A stretch of 64,000 bases of DNA. It comes from Acetobacteraceae bacterium. Lineage in GTDB: Bacteria; Pseudomonadota; Alphaproteobacteria; Acetobacterales; Acetobacteraceae. The notes beneath the pieces are model-generated. The model was not told the DNA's origin, did not search any database, and was given only the letters and a program-made list of their open reading frames with translations. Below, piece after piece: positions 46,771-58,558 of the stretch. The stretch spans positions 1 to 64,000 of the forward strand of contig JASHOA010000012.1 in NCBI GenBank assembly GCA_030041375.1, written 5' to 3'. The translations under genes were made by a program, and so were the position numbers. Every line of letters begins with the position of its first letter. The stretch's first letter is position 1.

Positions 46771-48633
46771 TCAGGCTGCGGGCAGTGCCTCCGAGGGAGC
46801 GGGCAGCGCTGGTGGTGCCGCAAGCGGGCCGGTGATCGCGCTGATCTCTGCGGCACTCAATGTCTCCTTTTCAAGCAGAACGCGCGCGGCTTCGCGCAAT
46901 ACTTTCTCATTGGCAACAAGAATGGCACGGGCGCGTGCATAAGCACCATCAACAAGATCGCGCACCGCATCGTCGATTGCGGTGGCGGTTTCCTCCCCAT
47001 ATTGTCTTGGTTGCCAATCGATCGGGCTCTGGAGGATGGTTTGCCGCTGCGGCTCATAGGTCACCTGGCCGAGTCGCGGATCCATTCCAAAGCGCACGAC
47101 CATGTTGCGTGCGATATCCGTGACCTTGGCAAGGTCATCAGCGGCACCGGTAGAAATTTCGCCGAAGATGACGCTTTCCGCCGCGCGTCCGCCGAGCAGC
47201 ACGGCCATGCGATTGAGGAGCTCCCTACGGTCCAGCAGATAGCGATCTTCGAGCGGCCGCTGGATCGTGTAGCCGAGCGCCCCCAATCCGCGTGGAATGA
47301 TGGAAACCTTCTGCACTGCGTCAGTCCCTGGCAACGTCATGGCCACCAGGGCGTGTCCCATCTCGTGATGCGCGACCACAGTTCGCTCGTGGGCGTTGAG
47401 CAGGCGATTTCGTTTTTCGAGCCCGGCGACAATTCGCTCCACCGCCTGCTCGAAATCGTGGAATGTGACTTCTTCGGCATTGCGGCGCGTGGCCAGCAAG
47501 GCCGCTTCGTTCACGAGATTGGCGAGGTCAGCGCCGGTGAAGCCCGGAGTCAGGGCTGCAATGTCCTCGATCGAAACGCCCCCGGCCAATTGGACCTTAC
47601 GAATGTGGAGCTTGAGAATCTCGATTCGTCCTTTCTTGTCTGGTCTATCCACCAGCACCTGGCGGTCGAAGCGGCCGGCGCGCAGCAGGGCAGGATCGAG
47701 GATTTCCGGGCGGTTGGTGGCGCCGAGCAGGACAACGCCGAGTGAGGGATCAAAGCCGTCGAGCTCTGCCAGGAGCTGATTCAGCGTCTGCTCCTTCTCG
47801 TCGTGGCCGCCGCTTGGACCCATGAAGCCCGAACGGGCACGGCCGAGCGCGTCGAGTTCGTCAATGAAAACGATCGACGGCGCACGCTCACGTGCCTGTT
47901 TGAACAGATCGCGCACGCGCGCTGCTCCGACTCCCACGAACATCTCTACGAACTCGGAGCCGGCGATCGAGAAAAACGGAACACCTGCTTCGCCCGCAAC
48001 CGCGCGGGCGAGTAGCGTCTTTCCGGTCCCCGGGGGCCCGACCAGCAGAATTCCTTTGGGGATATGCGCACCGAGCCGGCTATAGCGCTTCGGGTCTTTG
48101 AGAAACGAGACGATCTCCTCGAGCTCTGCCTTGGCCTCATCGACGCCCGCGACATCGGAGAAGCGCACTGGCACATCACTCTCGGCATAGATTTTGGCCC
48201 GACTTTTGCCGACAGCGAATAGCCCGCCCATGCCGCCGCCGGTCGCGGCGGGTCGGACCAGGAACATCCAGAGCAGCACGAAGAGAAGCACCGGCATAAA
48301 CCAGGCGAGCACGTTCGCAAGGAGCCCGGGCGAGGCTTCGCCGGAGAATGTGACACCCGATTGTTTCAGCTCGGCAGCCAGCGCCGGGTCCACTCGCTGC
48401 GTCAAGAACTTCGATGGTTCTCCCTTCTCGGCTGTGATGAATCCGCCAGTAATGTCGTATTGGCCTATTACGAGGTCCTTGATTTTGTGTTCCTGCAACA
48501 AGGTCAGGAACTCATTGTAGGGAATGGTCTTCACATCGCTCGGTCGGCCGAGGATTTGCTCGATCGCCAGCACGGCCAGAAACGCCAGGACGAAGTACCA
48601 GAAGTGGACGTGGTGTTCGCGCTTCATCTGCAT
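46771..48633 (-). CDS. Second FtsH-family ATP-dependent metalloprotease
   Basis: A 620-residue paralogue. Two membrane helices ([19 protein letters not shown] and [19 protein letters not shown]) flank a periplasmic domain; Walker A is [20 protein letters not shown], Walker [16 protein letters not shown], and the zinc motif [13 protein letters not shown] carries HEMGH where the main copy has HEGGH. It lacks the tilS/folP context and is a single gene. The C-terminus ends [17 protein letters not shown] specialised substrate set is likely but not visible. Confidence 0.92.
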   Translation of the reverse strand: MQMKREHHVHFWYFVLAFLAVLAIEQILGRPSDVKTIPYNEFLTLLQEHKIKDLVIGQYDITGGFITAEKGEPSKFLTQRVDPALAAELKQSGVTFSGEASPGLLANVLAWFMPVLLFVLLWMFLVRPAATGGGMGGLFAVGKSRAKIYAESDVPVRFSDVAGVDEAKAELEEIVSFLKDPKRYSRLGAHIPKGILLVGPPGTGKTLLARAVAGEAGVPFFSIAGSEFVEMFVGVGAARVRDLFKQARERAPSIVFIDELDALGRARSGFMGPSGGHDEKEQTLNQLLAELDGFDPSLGVVLLGATNRPEILDPALLRAGRFDRQVLVDRPDKKGRIEILKLHIRKVQLAGGVSIEDIAALTPGFTGADLANLVNEAALLATRRNAEEVTFHDFEQAVERIVAGLEKRNRLLNAHERTVVAHHEMGHALVAMTLPGTDAVQKVSIIPRGLGALGYTIQRPLEDRYLLDRRELLNRMAVLLGGRAAESVIFGEISTGAADDLAKVTDIARNMVVRFGMDPRLGQVTYEPQRQTILQSPIDWQPRQYGEETATAIDDAVRDLVDGAYARARAILVANEKVLREAARVLLEKETLSAAEISAITGPLAAPPALPAPSEALPAA

Positions 48634-49290
48634 CGGGCTGCGCTCCCGGCGATCTGCCTACCGCACGCTTAGCACAGCCGCTCCCTCCAGGCGCCCCCTA
48701 CGAGATCGGGTAGAGGCTCGTTGGTCGCTGCAGGCCGGCCGGTGATGGTGGCGGTACGGACCGGAATTTTCGGCGCGATGGCAGGAAGCTCCTTCGCCCC
48801 ACGACGGACCAGATTGATGGCAGGGCGCGGCACCTGACCCCGCCCACTGGAGCATGGGGAAACAATGGGATGTCACTCATATCGATTCCGGCGCAGACTA
48901 CGGTTGCAGGGCAAGCCGGGATTCGGGCCGATGTTCTCCTGCCCCCGAACGTAGTCTTCGTAGGCCCCCCGCGCGTACAGCCGAGCCACGGATGCCGATC
49001 TCGAAGCAGAGGTCGAAACACCGAACGCGCGCCTCCGAGGGCGCCGACCTGCCCGCTGTTCCCGTGACCAGGCCCATGCGGAGGGCCCCGCGCGGGGAGA
49101 CGCATTGGGGTCGGTCCCTGGCCCAGCCCCACCCTCGAACCTGCGAGGCCCTCGGCGGGACGCCCCTGGCGCTCCCAGGAAGATCTGTCGCCTACATTCT
49201 GCCGCCCTTGGATCACTGGCACGTGCTTGCCGCGGTGAACGCCCTTGCGGTTGCCCCTCGGGGTGGTCATGCTGAGATGGGAGAAAAGCC
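48634..49290. other. Intergenic region with decayed coding-like sequence on the minus strand
   Basis: About 660 bp upstream of the second ftsH. On the minus strand the segment ending in TAA at 48669-48671 reads, back to about 48830, PRPAINLVRRGAKELPAIAP followed by KIPVRTATITGRPAATNEPL, with strongly codon-like composition. It is preceded in the same phase by a TGA and then by GAYEDYVRGQENIGPNPGLP. A possible start MSDIPLFPHAPVGG at 48880 is in another phase. It looks like a gene broken by stops or shifts, but no family is recognised. The rest (about 48990-49290) shows nothing definite. Confidence 0.35.
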
Positions 49291-50718
49291 ATGCCGGAAG
49301 ATATGGGTGGAGCGCATCCGGTCGATTCGGTCATTTCCGCGGCGCGCAAGCTGCTTGGTGAACGAATCAGCACAAACCGGAATATCCGCGAACAGCACGC
49401 ACATGGAGAGGATACGCAGCCGCACGTGCTCCCCGATGCGGTCGCTTTCGTCGAAAATTCAGAGGAGGTGGCGCGCCTGCTCGGCCTCTGCCATTCCGCC
49501 GGCGTACCGGTGACCGCGTTCGGTGCGGGCACCTCGCTTGAAGGTCATGTAACCCCGGTACTGAGCGGTATTACTCTCGATCTTTCACGGATGCGCCGCG
49601 TGCTCGAAGTGAATGCGGCGGATATGGATTGCTTTGTCGAGGCGGGCGTGACCCGTCAGCAGCTCAACGCGCATCTCCGCGATCAGGGGCTCTTCTTTCC
49701 CGTCGATCCCGGCAGCGAGTGTACGATCGGCGGCATGTGCGCAACGCGTGCCTCCGGCACCAATGCGGTCCGCTATGGGACGATTCGCGACAACGTGCTC
49801 GGCCTGACCGTTGCTCTCGCCGATGGGCGGCTGATCAGGACCGGTGGGCGAGTGCGCAAGTCGTCGACCGGCTATGACCTGACCCGGCTCTTCATCGGCT
49901 CGGAAGGCACTCTCGGCGTGATCACGGAGATCGGGCTCCGCCTGCATGGCATTCCAGAAGCGATCGTGTCGGCGGCCTGCCAGTTCCCGATGCTCTCCGG
50001 TGCAGTCGAGACGGTGGTTTCGGTGATGCAGGCGGGCATTCCGGTGGCACGCATTGAGCTCCTAGACGAAGTGCAGATGCGGGCCTCGATCGCCTATTCG
50101 AATCTCCCCGGCCTGGCCGAGATTCCCACCCTCTTCTTCGAGTTCCACGGGACTCCTGTTGCGGTCGCCGAGCAGGTGCGCGTGACGGAGGAGATCGCAC
50201 GTGACTGTGGAGCGGAACGTTTCACGCAAGCAGCGGATGCCGAGGCGCGAGCACATCTCTGGAAGGCGCGGCATGATGCCTATTGGGCGGCACTCGCATT
50301 GCAGCCGGGTTGTCGCATCCTCACCGCCGATGCGATCGTGCCGATCTCTCGCCTGACCGAAGCCGTGCTCGCATCTCGTGAGGCGATCACCGCCTCCGGG
50401 CTTACGGGGGCCATCCTCGGACATGTCGGCGACGGCAATTTCCATACCGTGATCATCGTGCCAAGCGAGCCAGACGGACTTGCTCGCGCCTGGGCACTTG
50501 ATCGGACAATCGTCGGCATCGCGCTCGGCCTAGGCGGGTCTTGCAGCGGCGAGCACGGGGTTGGTATCGGAAAGCGCCAGTTCCTGGAAGCCGAACACGG
50601 TCAGGAGGCGCTGGCCGTGATGCGCGCGATCAAGTCAGCACTCGATCCGCGCGGCATCCTCAACCCCGGCAAGATCTTTCCGGACCAAACCAACCCCGGC
50701 GTTATTGCGGTGGCCTGA
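49291..50718 (+). CDS. FAD-linked oxidase (D-lactate dehydrogenase / glycolate oxidase GlcD type)
   Basis: A 475-residue flavoprotein. The FAD-binding part has VPVTAFGAGTSLEGHVTPVL, FPVDPGSECTIGGMCATRAS-GTNAVRYGTIRDNVLG and LFIGSEGTLGVITEIGLRLH; the C-terminal oxidase domain has ILGHVGDGNFHTVIIVP and GGSCSGEHGVGIGKRQFL, ending LDPRGILNPGKIFP. This is the cytochrome-type D-lactate dehydrogenase/GlcD group; no GlcE or GlcF follows, favouring a single-subunit 2-hydroxyacid dehydrogenase. The end overlaps the DUF983 gene convergently by 17 bp. Confidence 0.9.
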   Translation: MPEDMGGAHPVDSVISAARKLLGERISTNRNIREQHAHGEDTQPHVLPDAVAFVENSEEVARLLGLCHSAGVPVTAFGAGTSLEGHVTPVLSGITLDLSRMRRVLEVNAADMDCFVEAGVTRQQLNAHLRDQGLFFPVDPGSECTIGGMCATRASGTNAVRYGTIRDNVLGLTVALADGRLIRTGGRVRKSSTGYDLTRLFIGSEGTLGVITEIGLRLHGIPEAIVSAACQFPMLSGAVETVVSVMQAGIPVARIELLDEVQMRASIAYSNLPGLAEIPTLFFEFHGTPVAVAEQVRVTEEIARDCGAERFTQAADAEARAHLWKARHDAYWAALALQPGCRILTADAIVPISRLTEAVLASREAITASGLTGAILGHVGDGNFHTVIIVPSEPDGLARAWALDRTIVGIALGLGGSCSGEHGVGIGKRQFLEAEHGQEALAVMRAIKSALDPRGILNPGKIFPDQTNPGVIAVA

Positions 50719-51103
50719 TCATCCCGATCCGCAACATGACCGCGAGGATGCCGCCCTTTACCAGCGGGAGCAGCGCCAACGCCAAAACAAGAGTGAGCGG
50801 CAGCAGAATCGCCGCTTCGAGCCAGAGCGGCGGGACGAGGGTCGTCTCCATCAGCACCAGCAACCCGACTACAATGTGCCCGACGATCAGGATCGTGACG
50901 TACGCCGGCGCATCGTCGGAGCGCAACTGGCCAAGCGGCGCTTTGCAGCTGGGGCATGCAACGACGACGCGGAGATAGCTGGCGAACAGAGGGCTCTCTC
51001 CGCAGGCCGGGCATCGCCCGGCGATGCCCCGACCGATCTGTACCTTCATCGGCGGGTTGGGCCAGGGCGGTGGCACCATGCTGCGACGAGGCTGCCATCG
51101 CAT
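50702..51103 (-). CDS. DUF983 family membrane protein
   Basis: About 133 residues. Two zinc-ribbon-like CxxC pairs (GRCPACGESPLF and VACPSCKAPLGQL) are followed by two membrane helices (YVTILIVGHIVVGLLVLME and LEAAILLPLTLVLALALLP). This is the DUF983 layout, of unknown function but often near cytochrome oxidase or Nudix genes. The start is uncertain: MRWQPRRSM (51103) or MVPPPWPNPPMKV (51079). Confidence 0.85.
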   Translation of the reverse strand: MRWQPRRSMVPPPWPNPPMKVQIGRGIAGRCPACGESPLFASYLRVVVACPSCKAPLGQLRSDDAPAYVTILIVGHIVVGLLVLMETTLVPPLWLEAAILLPLTLVLALALLPLVKGGILAVMLRIGMIRPPQ

Positions 51104-51436
51104 CAGAGAATCATCTGGCACCGGATTTCCTCGCTCTTTTCCTCGCGGACCTTTTTGCAAACACTGCTTCCAGCCAGGCCGACGCTGGCAGCAGCGGTCA
51201 TGGTTGCAAGCGCCGGCAGACCTTCAGCTCAAGAATATGCGAGCCATCGCACTTTCTTGTACCGCACTTGGCTTCCGGCACCGGCGTTTGCAACCTCGGC
51301 AAGGCTGGCATTCCGAAAGCTCGTGACGGTGCTATCACTTATCAGCGGATACCGAGGCCAGTTCGTGCCCATGCCCAACACACGCCTTCGGGGCCTCTTG
51401 GGATCGGTTCGCGACGCCAGCAGAGCGCGGCCAAGT

Positions 51437-52828
51437 CTAGCTGACCTTATGACCGGAGAGCTCGGCCCCGGCATCCGTTCCGAGTTGCATCGAGACCGGC
51501 ACCGAGATCATTGCCACTCCGGCGACGGCGAGGAACGCAAAGCTGTAATCGCTGAGGCTGGGCACCGCATGCCCGAACAGCTTGGAAAATGTCTCGAGCG
51601 CTGCTGCCCCCGCCGCCACGCCGGCTGTCAGCGAAAGCTGCTGGGCGGTGCTGTAGAGACTGGTTGCTACACTCAGCTTCGGAGGGGGTATGTCGGCGAA
51701 CGCGATTGCGTTGAATGCCGTGAATTGCAGCGAACGAAAGAAGCCGCCCATCAGCAGCACGCCATAAATTGCGGCGAGAGGCCATGCCGGGCGGAAGCCG
51801 GCCATCAGCGCGATCGTGATTACCGAGATCGTGCCGTTGGAGATCAGCGTCGCACGAAAGCCGAACATCTTCAGCGCATACTGCGCGGCAGGCTTCATCA
51901 CCAGCGCGCCGGCCGAACTCGCGAAGGTGATCATCCCGCTCTCGGCCGCACTTAGCCCGAACCCCACCTGCAGGAGAAGCGGCAAGAGGAACGGCACCGC
52001 ACCGATGCCGATACGAAAAAGACTAGCTGCCGCAACAGCAAGCCCGAAGGTCGGAATCCGCAACAGGCCGAGATCGACGAGCGGATACTCCCGCGCCCGG
52101 GCATGAAACCAATAGGCAAAAGCGGCTCCTGCCCCGCCCAGAAGCAGGCCGGCGGTTTCCGGCCATGGCAGTACGCCGCGGCTCGCCGCCTCCAACCCCG
52201 ACAAGAGAGAAACCAGGGAAGCGGCCGTCAGGCAAAGACCTGCCCAGTCGAAGGGTTTTGTATCTCCACCCCCTGTCTCCTCAATATAAAGAGTGACCAG
52301 CACCACGCCGAGAAGGCCGATTGGCACGTTGATGTCGAAAATCCAGTGCCAGGAGACGTAGGTCACGATGAAACCCCCGACCGGCGGGCCGAGTACCGGC
52401 CCCAGGAGCGCGGGAATGCTAAGCCATGCCATTGCTGCCACCAGTTCGGACTTCGCCACCGACCTCAGCAATACCAAGCGCCCGACCGGCACCATCATCG
52501 CCCCGCCAACACCTTGGAGGATACGCGCAGCAACCAGGAACCAGAGGCTTCCCGCACGCCCGCAGAGAACGGATCCGGCGGTGAACACGATGATTGCCGC
52601 GCGGAAGACGCTGCGGCTGCCGAAGCGGTCGGCCACCCAGCCGCTGGCCGGAATGAACACGCTGAGGCTCAGCATGTACGAAGTGAGCGCCACGCTCATG
52701 TGTACCGGATCGGCGTGGAAGGCGTGCGCCATTGCCGGCAGGGCCGTCGCCACGACCGTGGAATCGAGGTTCTGCATGAAGAGCGCGCAAGCGACGATCA
52801 GAGCCGTGACGCGCGCCCGCCGTGACAT
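51437..52828 (-). CDS. MFS multidrug exporter, DHA2 (EmrB/QacA) family
   Basis: About 463 residues with roughly 14 membrane segments. The first helix has LIVACALFMQNLDSTVVATA (DHA2 motif D1), then SGWVADRFGSRSVFRAAI (motif A), ILQGVGGAMMVPVGRLVLLR (motif B) and LLGPVLGPPVGGFIVTYVSW (motif C). These are proton-driven exporters of hydrophobic compounds. The start MSRRARVTALIVACA is preferred; a methionine at 52882 is possible. No regulator adjoins it, but a palindrome lies upstream. Confidence 0.87.
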   Translation of the reverse strand: MSRRARVTALIVACALFMQNLDSTVVATALPAMAHAFHADPVHMSVALTSYMLSLSVFIPASGWVADRFGSRSVFRAAIIVFTAGSVLCGRAGSLWFLVAARILQGVGGAMMVPVGRLVLLRSVAKSELVAAMAWLSIPALLGPVLGPPVGGFIVTYVSWHWIFDINVPIGLLGVVLVTLYIEETGGGDTKPFDWAGLCLTAASLVSLLSGLEAASRGVLPWPETAGLLLGGAGAAFAYWFHARAREYPLVDLGLLRIPTFGLAVAAASLFRIGIGAVPFLLPLLLQVGFGLSAAESGMITFASSAGALVMKPAAQYALKMFGFRATLISNGTISVITIALMAGFRPAWPLAAIYGVLLMGGFFRSLQFTAFNAIAFADIPPPKLSVATSLYSTAQQLSLTAGVAAGAAALETFSKLFGHAVPSLSDYSFAFLAVAGVAMISVPVSMQLGTDAGAELSGHKVS

Positions 52829-52992
52829 CGTGGGCCGCTCCGGAAGGGCCCGCGGCGGGAGGAGTCGCAATCGCGCAGACATCTTTAAATGATCGCCCCT
52901 GCGCCAGCGCTGCGGAACCCCTCCTCACTGCAATGCGCCCCTGCGCGTTCGCGCCTCAGCGTGACAATCTGTTACGCGGGCTCCCTGCCTTG

Positions 52993-53016
52993 CTGTACAG
53001 AACAGATGACGTACAG
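52993..53016. promoter_or_regulatory. Candidate operator upstream of the MFS exporter
   Basis: CTGTAC and GTACAG form a perfect 6-bp inverted repeat separated by 12 bases (AGAACAGATGAC), in an AT-richer patch between qor and the exporter gene. It could bind a TetR- or MarR-type repressor. No such gene is adjacent, so this is tentative. Confidence 0.25.
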
Positions 53017-53023
53017 GGACACG

Positions 53024-53998
53024 TTACGGGATGAGAACCGTGCTGCCGGTGGTCTGGCGCGCCTCGAGCGCGCTATGTGCGGCCGCTGCCTCGGCCAGCG
53101 GGAAAGTCTGGTTCACTCGGATCTTCACCACTCCGCTCCCCACCACAGAAAAAAGCTCGCCCGCCATGTGTTCCAAATCTGCTCGCTTCGCTGCGTAAGT
53201 GGCAAGTGTCGGCCGGGTCAAGTAGAGGCTTCCCTTGGCCGACAGAATCGAGATATCCACGGGCGGCACTGGCCCGGAGGCGTTGCCAAAGCTCACCATC
53301 ATGCCAAGCGGCGCCAAACAATTGAGGCTGGCCATGAAAGTATCTTTGCCAACGCTGTCATAAACGACGGGTACCATCGCCCCGTCCGTGATTTTCTTCA
53401 CCTCGGCGGCAAGGTCGGGATGTCCGATCAGTGCATGGTCCGCGCCGTTGGCCTTCGCCAGCGCGGCCTTCTCGGATGTGGAGACCACTCCGATCACCCG
53501 CGCACCGAGATGCTTCGCCCACTGACACATGATCAGGCCGACTCCGCCGGCCGCCGCATGCACGAGAATCGTATCGCCGCGTTTCACCGCATAGGTCCGG
53601 CGCAACAGGTATTGTGCCGTCATTCCGGCCAGCATCATCGCCGCCGCTGTCTCGAAACCAATGGACGCCGGCAGCTTGAGGAGCCGGTCCGCGGCGATTA
53701 CCCGCTCGGTCGCGTAAGCGCCCATCGCGCCGGTGCCGTAGGCCACCCGATCGCCGGGGGCCAGGCCGCTTACCCCGGGCCCCACCGCGAGCACTGTGCC
53801 GGCCCCTTCCATCCCTGGTGTGAATGGCAGGTTCGATGCCTTATAGAGGCCGGAGCGAACATAGACATCGACGAAGTTGAGCCCGACCGCCGCATGTCGC
53901 ACCAGCGCCTCACCGGGGCCTGGCTCCGGGGTCGGCACCTCCTCCCACTGCAATACTTCCGGCCCCCCGGTGCGGTGGATTCGGATCGCTTTCGTCAT
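53024..53998 (-). CDS. Quinone oxidoreductase (QorA, MDR superfamily)
   Basis: A 324-residue NADPH-dependent zeta-crystallin-type reductase without zinc ligands: MTKAIRIHRTGGPEVLQWEE, AVGLNFVDVYVRSGLY, PFTPGMEGAGTVLAVGPGV, NADPH loop LVHAAAGGVGLIMCQWAKHL and VYDSVGKDTF. It overlaps ogt by four bases (ATGA), suggesting coexpression. Confidence 0.92.
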   Translation of the reverse strand: MTKAIRIHRTGGPEVLQWEEVPTPEPGPGEALVRHAAVGLNFVDVYVRSGLYKASNLPFTPGMEGAGTVLAVGPGVSGLAPGDRVAYGTGAMGAYATERVIAADRLLKLPASIGFETAAAMMLAGMTAQYLLRRTYAVKRGDTILVHAAAGGVGLIMCQWAKHLGARVIGVVSTSEKAALAKANGADHALIGHPDLAAEVKKITDGAMVPVVYDSVGKDTFMASLNCLAPLGMMVSFGNASGPVPPVDISILSAKGSLYLTRPTLATYAAKRADLEHMAGELFSVVGSGVVKIRVNQTFPLAEAAAAHSALEARQTTGSTVLIP

Positions 53999-54528
53999 GC
54001 CAATGCCTCCTTTTTTCTGTCCCTATCCACCTGCCAGCCGCAGTTTGCGAAGAGATCCCCCGCATGTGGACCGCCTTCGAGCGCCAGCAGCGCCCGCTTG
54101 CTCGCAATCCCGCCTGGCGCCGAGAAGCCTCCGAGCCCGGCCACGGCGACGACCCGATGGCACGGTATGATGATGGGGATCGGATTCCGCCCAACGGCCC
54201 GACCGACCGCCCGCGGGGAGCCTCCTGAAAGGCGGGCGATCTCGCCGTAAGACCGTGTCTGGCCCCACGGAATCGCGCACAGCACCTCCCACACGCGCCG
54301 GTCGAATGCTGTTCCGGCCGGCTTGAGCGGCAAGTCGAACGCTATCCGCTCACCGGCAAAATATCGTTGGAGCAGCAGGCCCGCGCGCTGCAGCAGCGCG
54401 GTTTGCCGCCAGGCCCCGGCGATTCCCCAGAGGAGCGCCGTAATCGCGCCCGTTTCCTCGGCAAGAGTCATTGGGCCGAGCGGGGTCGTTAGAGTGAGCG
54501 CCAAGTCGGGTTTGTGCGCCGCCGTCAC
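53995..54528 (-). CDS. ogt: Methylated-DNA-protein-cysteine methyltransferase
   Basis: About 177 residues. The active-site cysteine is in IPIIIPCHRVVAVAG, after the helix-turn-helix RRVWEVLCAIPWGQTRSYGEIA and GSPRAVGRAVGRNP, with GGFSAPGGIASKRALLALEG behind. It removes methyl groups from O6-methylguanine once per molecule. The GTG at 54528 (MTAAHKPDLALTLTTPLG) is taken as start; an ATG at 54588 would overlap the upstream gene by 26 bp. Confidence 0.9.
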   Translation of the reverse strand: MTAAHKPDLALTLTTPLGPMTLAEETGAITALLWGIAGAWRQTALLQRAGLLLQRYFAGERIAFDLPLKPAGTAFDRRVWEVLCAIPWGQTRSYGEIARLSGGSPRAVGRAVGRNPIPIIIPCHRVVAVAGLGGFSAPGGIASKRALLALEGGPHAGDLFANCGWQVDRDRKKEALA

Positions 54529-54562
54529 GGGGCGGGGATGCGAGACCGGTCCGGACCGCCTG

Positions 54563-56569
<2,007 letters not shown>

Positions 56570-57158
56570 GATGTGTTGCTTCCGTTTCCCTCACCCTGCT
56601 TGAACCTGTCCACTGGACGCCACCCATTCCGCGCCGTAATTGTCAATCGTTTTATTCATAACTCCCTGGTCATCGACGATCACGCATCATCATCAAGTCA
56701 TCGCTTGACGAAGGACATGACTGCCATGACGCCTTTCATAATGCGCTTGGACCGGGGCTGACGAGCAACCTTGGAATGGCTGCGCCGCGACGGCGAACAG
56801 ACAGTGCGGAGGCTGACCTCAGGCATGGGCGTTCCCCAGCCGGATGTCGCCGCTTATGACAGGGCGCTCGATCGCTTTCCTCGTTCCCCAACGCGTCCGC
56901 GTCCGCCTGAATACGGTGGGGTAAAACCCCCTGGCCTCGGCGCGACGAATCATCTCATCGATGTGGGTCTCCGGGTCATTTACGTTCGCCACTGCTACCC
57001 CCGACGGTCCTTCCGAAAGTCGCAGGGACTGCATACAGAGGCGAATCAACCAGTCAGGAGCAAACGACCGCATCCTGGTGCACTTTCGGGTCGTGCCACT
57101 CCTTGCATATTGCCCGTGTCCTGCCTAGAACGGCTTGGTGTCACCACAAGGAATCGCA
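56570..57158. other. Gap with a possible small gene fragment
   Basis: The first 190 bp are AT-richer and contain TCAAG-TCATCG-CTTGA, a short palindrome. On the minus strand 57073-56819 reads an 84-codon frame with DPETHIDEMIRRAEARGFYP and VFRRTRTRWGTRKAIERPVI, which resembles a helical segment (R-A-R-G...R-RWG-AIE-L) I associate with small conserved proteins of this group. It may be a truncated gene. No other gene is seen. Confidence 0.35.
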
Positions 57159-57500
57159 ATGGGTGATCGCCAAACGTCCGATCCACCACTCTACTACGAC
57201 TCGCACGTCTTCGTCTGCTGCAACCGCCGCCCCGACGGCCACCCGCGCGGCTCCTGCGTGGCCAAGGGCTCGGAAAAGCTTCGCGCCTATATGAAGGTGC
57301 GTGCGAAGGAGCTCGGCCTCCTTGCCACGCGTATAAACGCGTCGCTCTGCCTCGATCGTTGCGAACTTGGCCCGTGCGTCGTTATCTATCCAGAAGGAGT
57401 TTGGTACCGGATCTCGAACACCGTCGAAGCCGACGCCGTGCTCGAGCGCCACGTCCGCGACGGCGAGCGCGTACCGGACCTGATGCTTCCCGCACCGTGA
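57159..57500 (+). CDS. Thioredoxin-like [2Fe-2S] ferredoxin
   Basis: A 113-residue protein: SHVFVCCNRRPDGHPRGSC, then INASLCLDRCELGPCVVIYP and VWYRISNTVEADAVLERHV. The cysteines C-x(n)-C...C-x3-C are those of thioredoxin-fold ferredoxins such as the Shethna FeSII or NuoE C-terminal domain. Electron partner unknown. The start MGDRQTSDPPLYYDSHVF is used. It stands alone beside degraded DNA. Confidence 0.9.
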   Translation: MGDRQTSDPPLYYDSHVFVCCNRRPDGHPRGSCVAKGSEKLRAYMKVRAKELGLLATRINASLCLDRCELGPCVVIYPEGVWYRISNTVEADAVLERHVRDGERVPDLMLPAP

Positions 57501-57768
57501 AACACCGCCTGAGCCCGGTGACCCTTGGTCACGGCCAACCGCAACTTCACGCCGCGGGCCGCCTGTGTATGCACGTTGCCCTTCGTCGCGAAGCCACTGC
57601 CGCACGTCGTGGACACAATCGCCAACTCCCTGGCGGAGGCGCGTTTCCGCACACCGGCACCTGGATGCTGAGCCGATTCGTGCTCGCCGCCGGGGACACG
57701 ACCTCCAGCAACCTACCGGTGAGGACTACATTTTCGACTTGCCTGCGGCGGGCGCACACGTCGCTGCG
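57501..57768. other. No recognisable gene
   Basis: About 270 bp after the ferredoxin. Several short frames are open on both strands, but none gave a protein pattern I know. It leads directly into the fragmentary amidohydrolase sequence and is probably part of the same decayed stretch. Confidence 0.35.
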
Positions 57769-58241
57769 ATGACAGCCGGTTGCCGCGCCTCAAGCCGGTG
57801 GGTCACGAAGGCCGAGATCGGTCAACGTATGTATCTCTCGGGCGTATCGGAGTTTCCGGAAGCCGACCACAAATTCACCCGCCAAATCTCGTGGAGTCTC
57901 GGACTTCGACAAATGACGGAGTCGTTTGTGGAGGAGAACAAACGTCGTGATGCCTTGTCCGAAATACGAAGCCGCGCTCCGACGTGCGCTTCCCATTTGG
58001 CGAGCTTTCGGCAGCGATCGATCCTGGCTTGTCGCTGCGCACCAGGGCGATCGCGTCATCCTTGGGCGATTTCGTCACAAGGCCAGAGATCCTCGCGACG
58101 GCAAGAGCGGAGTTCGCCGAACGCACCGGCGGCATGAGTGGAGCGAGATGGGTGGCGCCCCTGCTGCCCGGCGATTTTGGCCCGCCAGTCGATCTCTCGC
58201 GGGGGAACTTTGCTCGGACCGAACGCAGTGAGGAATGGTGA
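57769..58241 (+). pseudogene. Remnant of an M20-family amidohydrolase (AbgB-like)
   Basis: Two pieces in different frames. The first (from 57769) has SEFPEADHKFTRQISWSLGL, similar to the E-ADR-FAR-I segment of aminobenzoyl-glutamate hydrolase B. The second (57984-58241) has RAIASSLGDFVTRPEILATA, RAEFAERTGG and VAPLLPGDFGPPVDL, which matches the C-terminal end of that family. The metal-binding N-terminal two thirds are missing and a frameshift separates the pieces, so it is non-functional. The family match is by eye. Confidence 0.45.
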
Positions 58242-58558
58242 CTGTCCACCCCGAAAAAGGGTTCCGTGGCCGGCGACCGACTGTGACGCTGATCGCTCCC
58301 ATGTCCGCATGGCCTCGCATCAACTTCTTCATTGATCGGCGTGCCGCCATATCCTGCGCTGCAGCTGGGCCCGGCCGTATTTGGCCCGCAAGGTCTCTTC
58401 GGTGTCGTCGTCGGTTCGAGTGGGGGTGGCCATCATCAATCCGGCCGTCGTGATTCCGAGGCGAACGCGCTGAAGGCTCTGTCAGTCTGCGAGCGAACCA
58501 AGCTTCTTCGCCAGTGTCGGGTAGCGCCGCGCACGCCCTGGTGCCAGCCACTGCTGAA
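58242..58558. other. Degenerate sequence without an assignable gene
   Basis: A 317-bp stretch between the amidohydrolase and RND remnants. On the minus strand short coding-like pieces (TLAKKLGSLAD and LGITTAGLMMATPTRTDDDT) are separated by stops. Nothing was identified. Confidence 0.35.

Noticed and set aside
52889-54250. A 453-codon plus-strand frame over qor and ogt
   Set aside because: It spans two genes with clear motifs on the other strand and has shadow-type composition.
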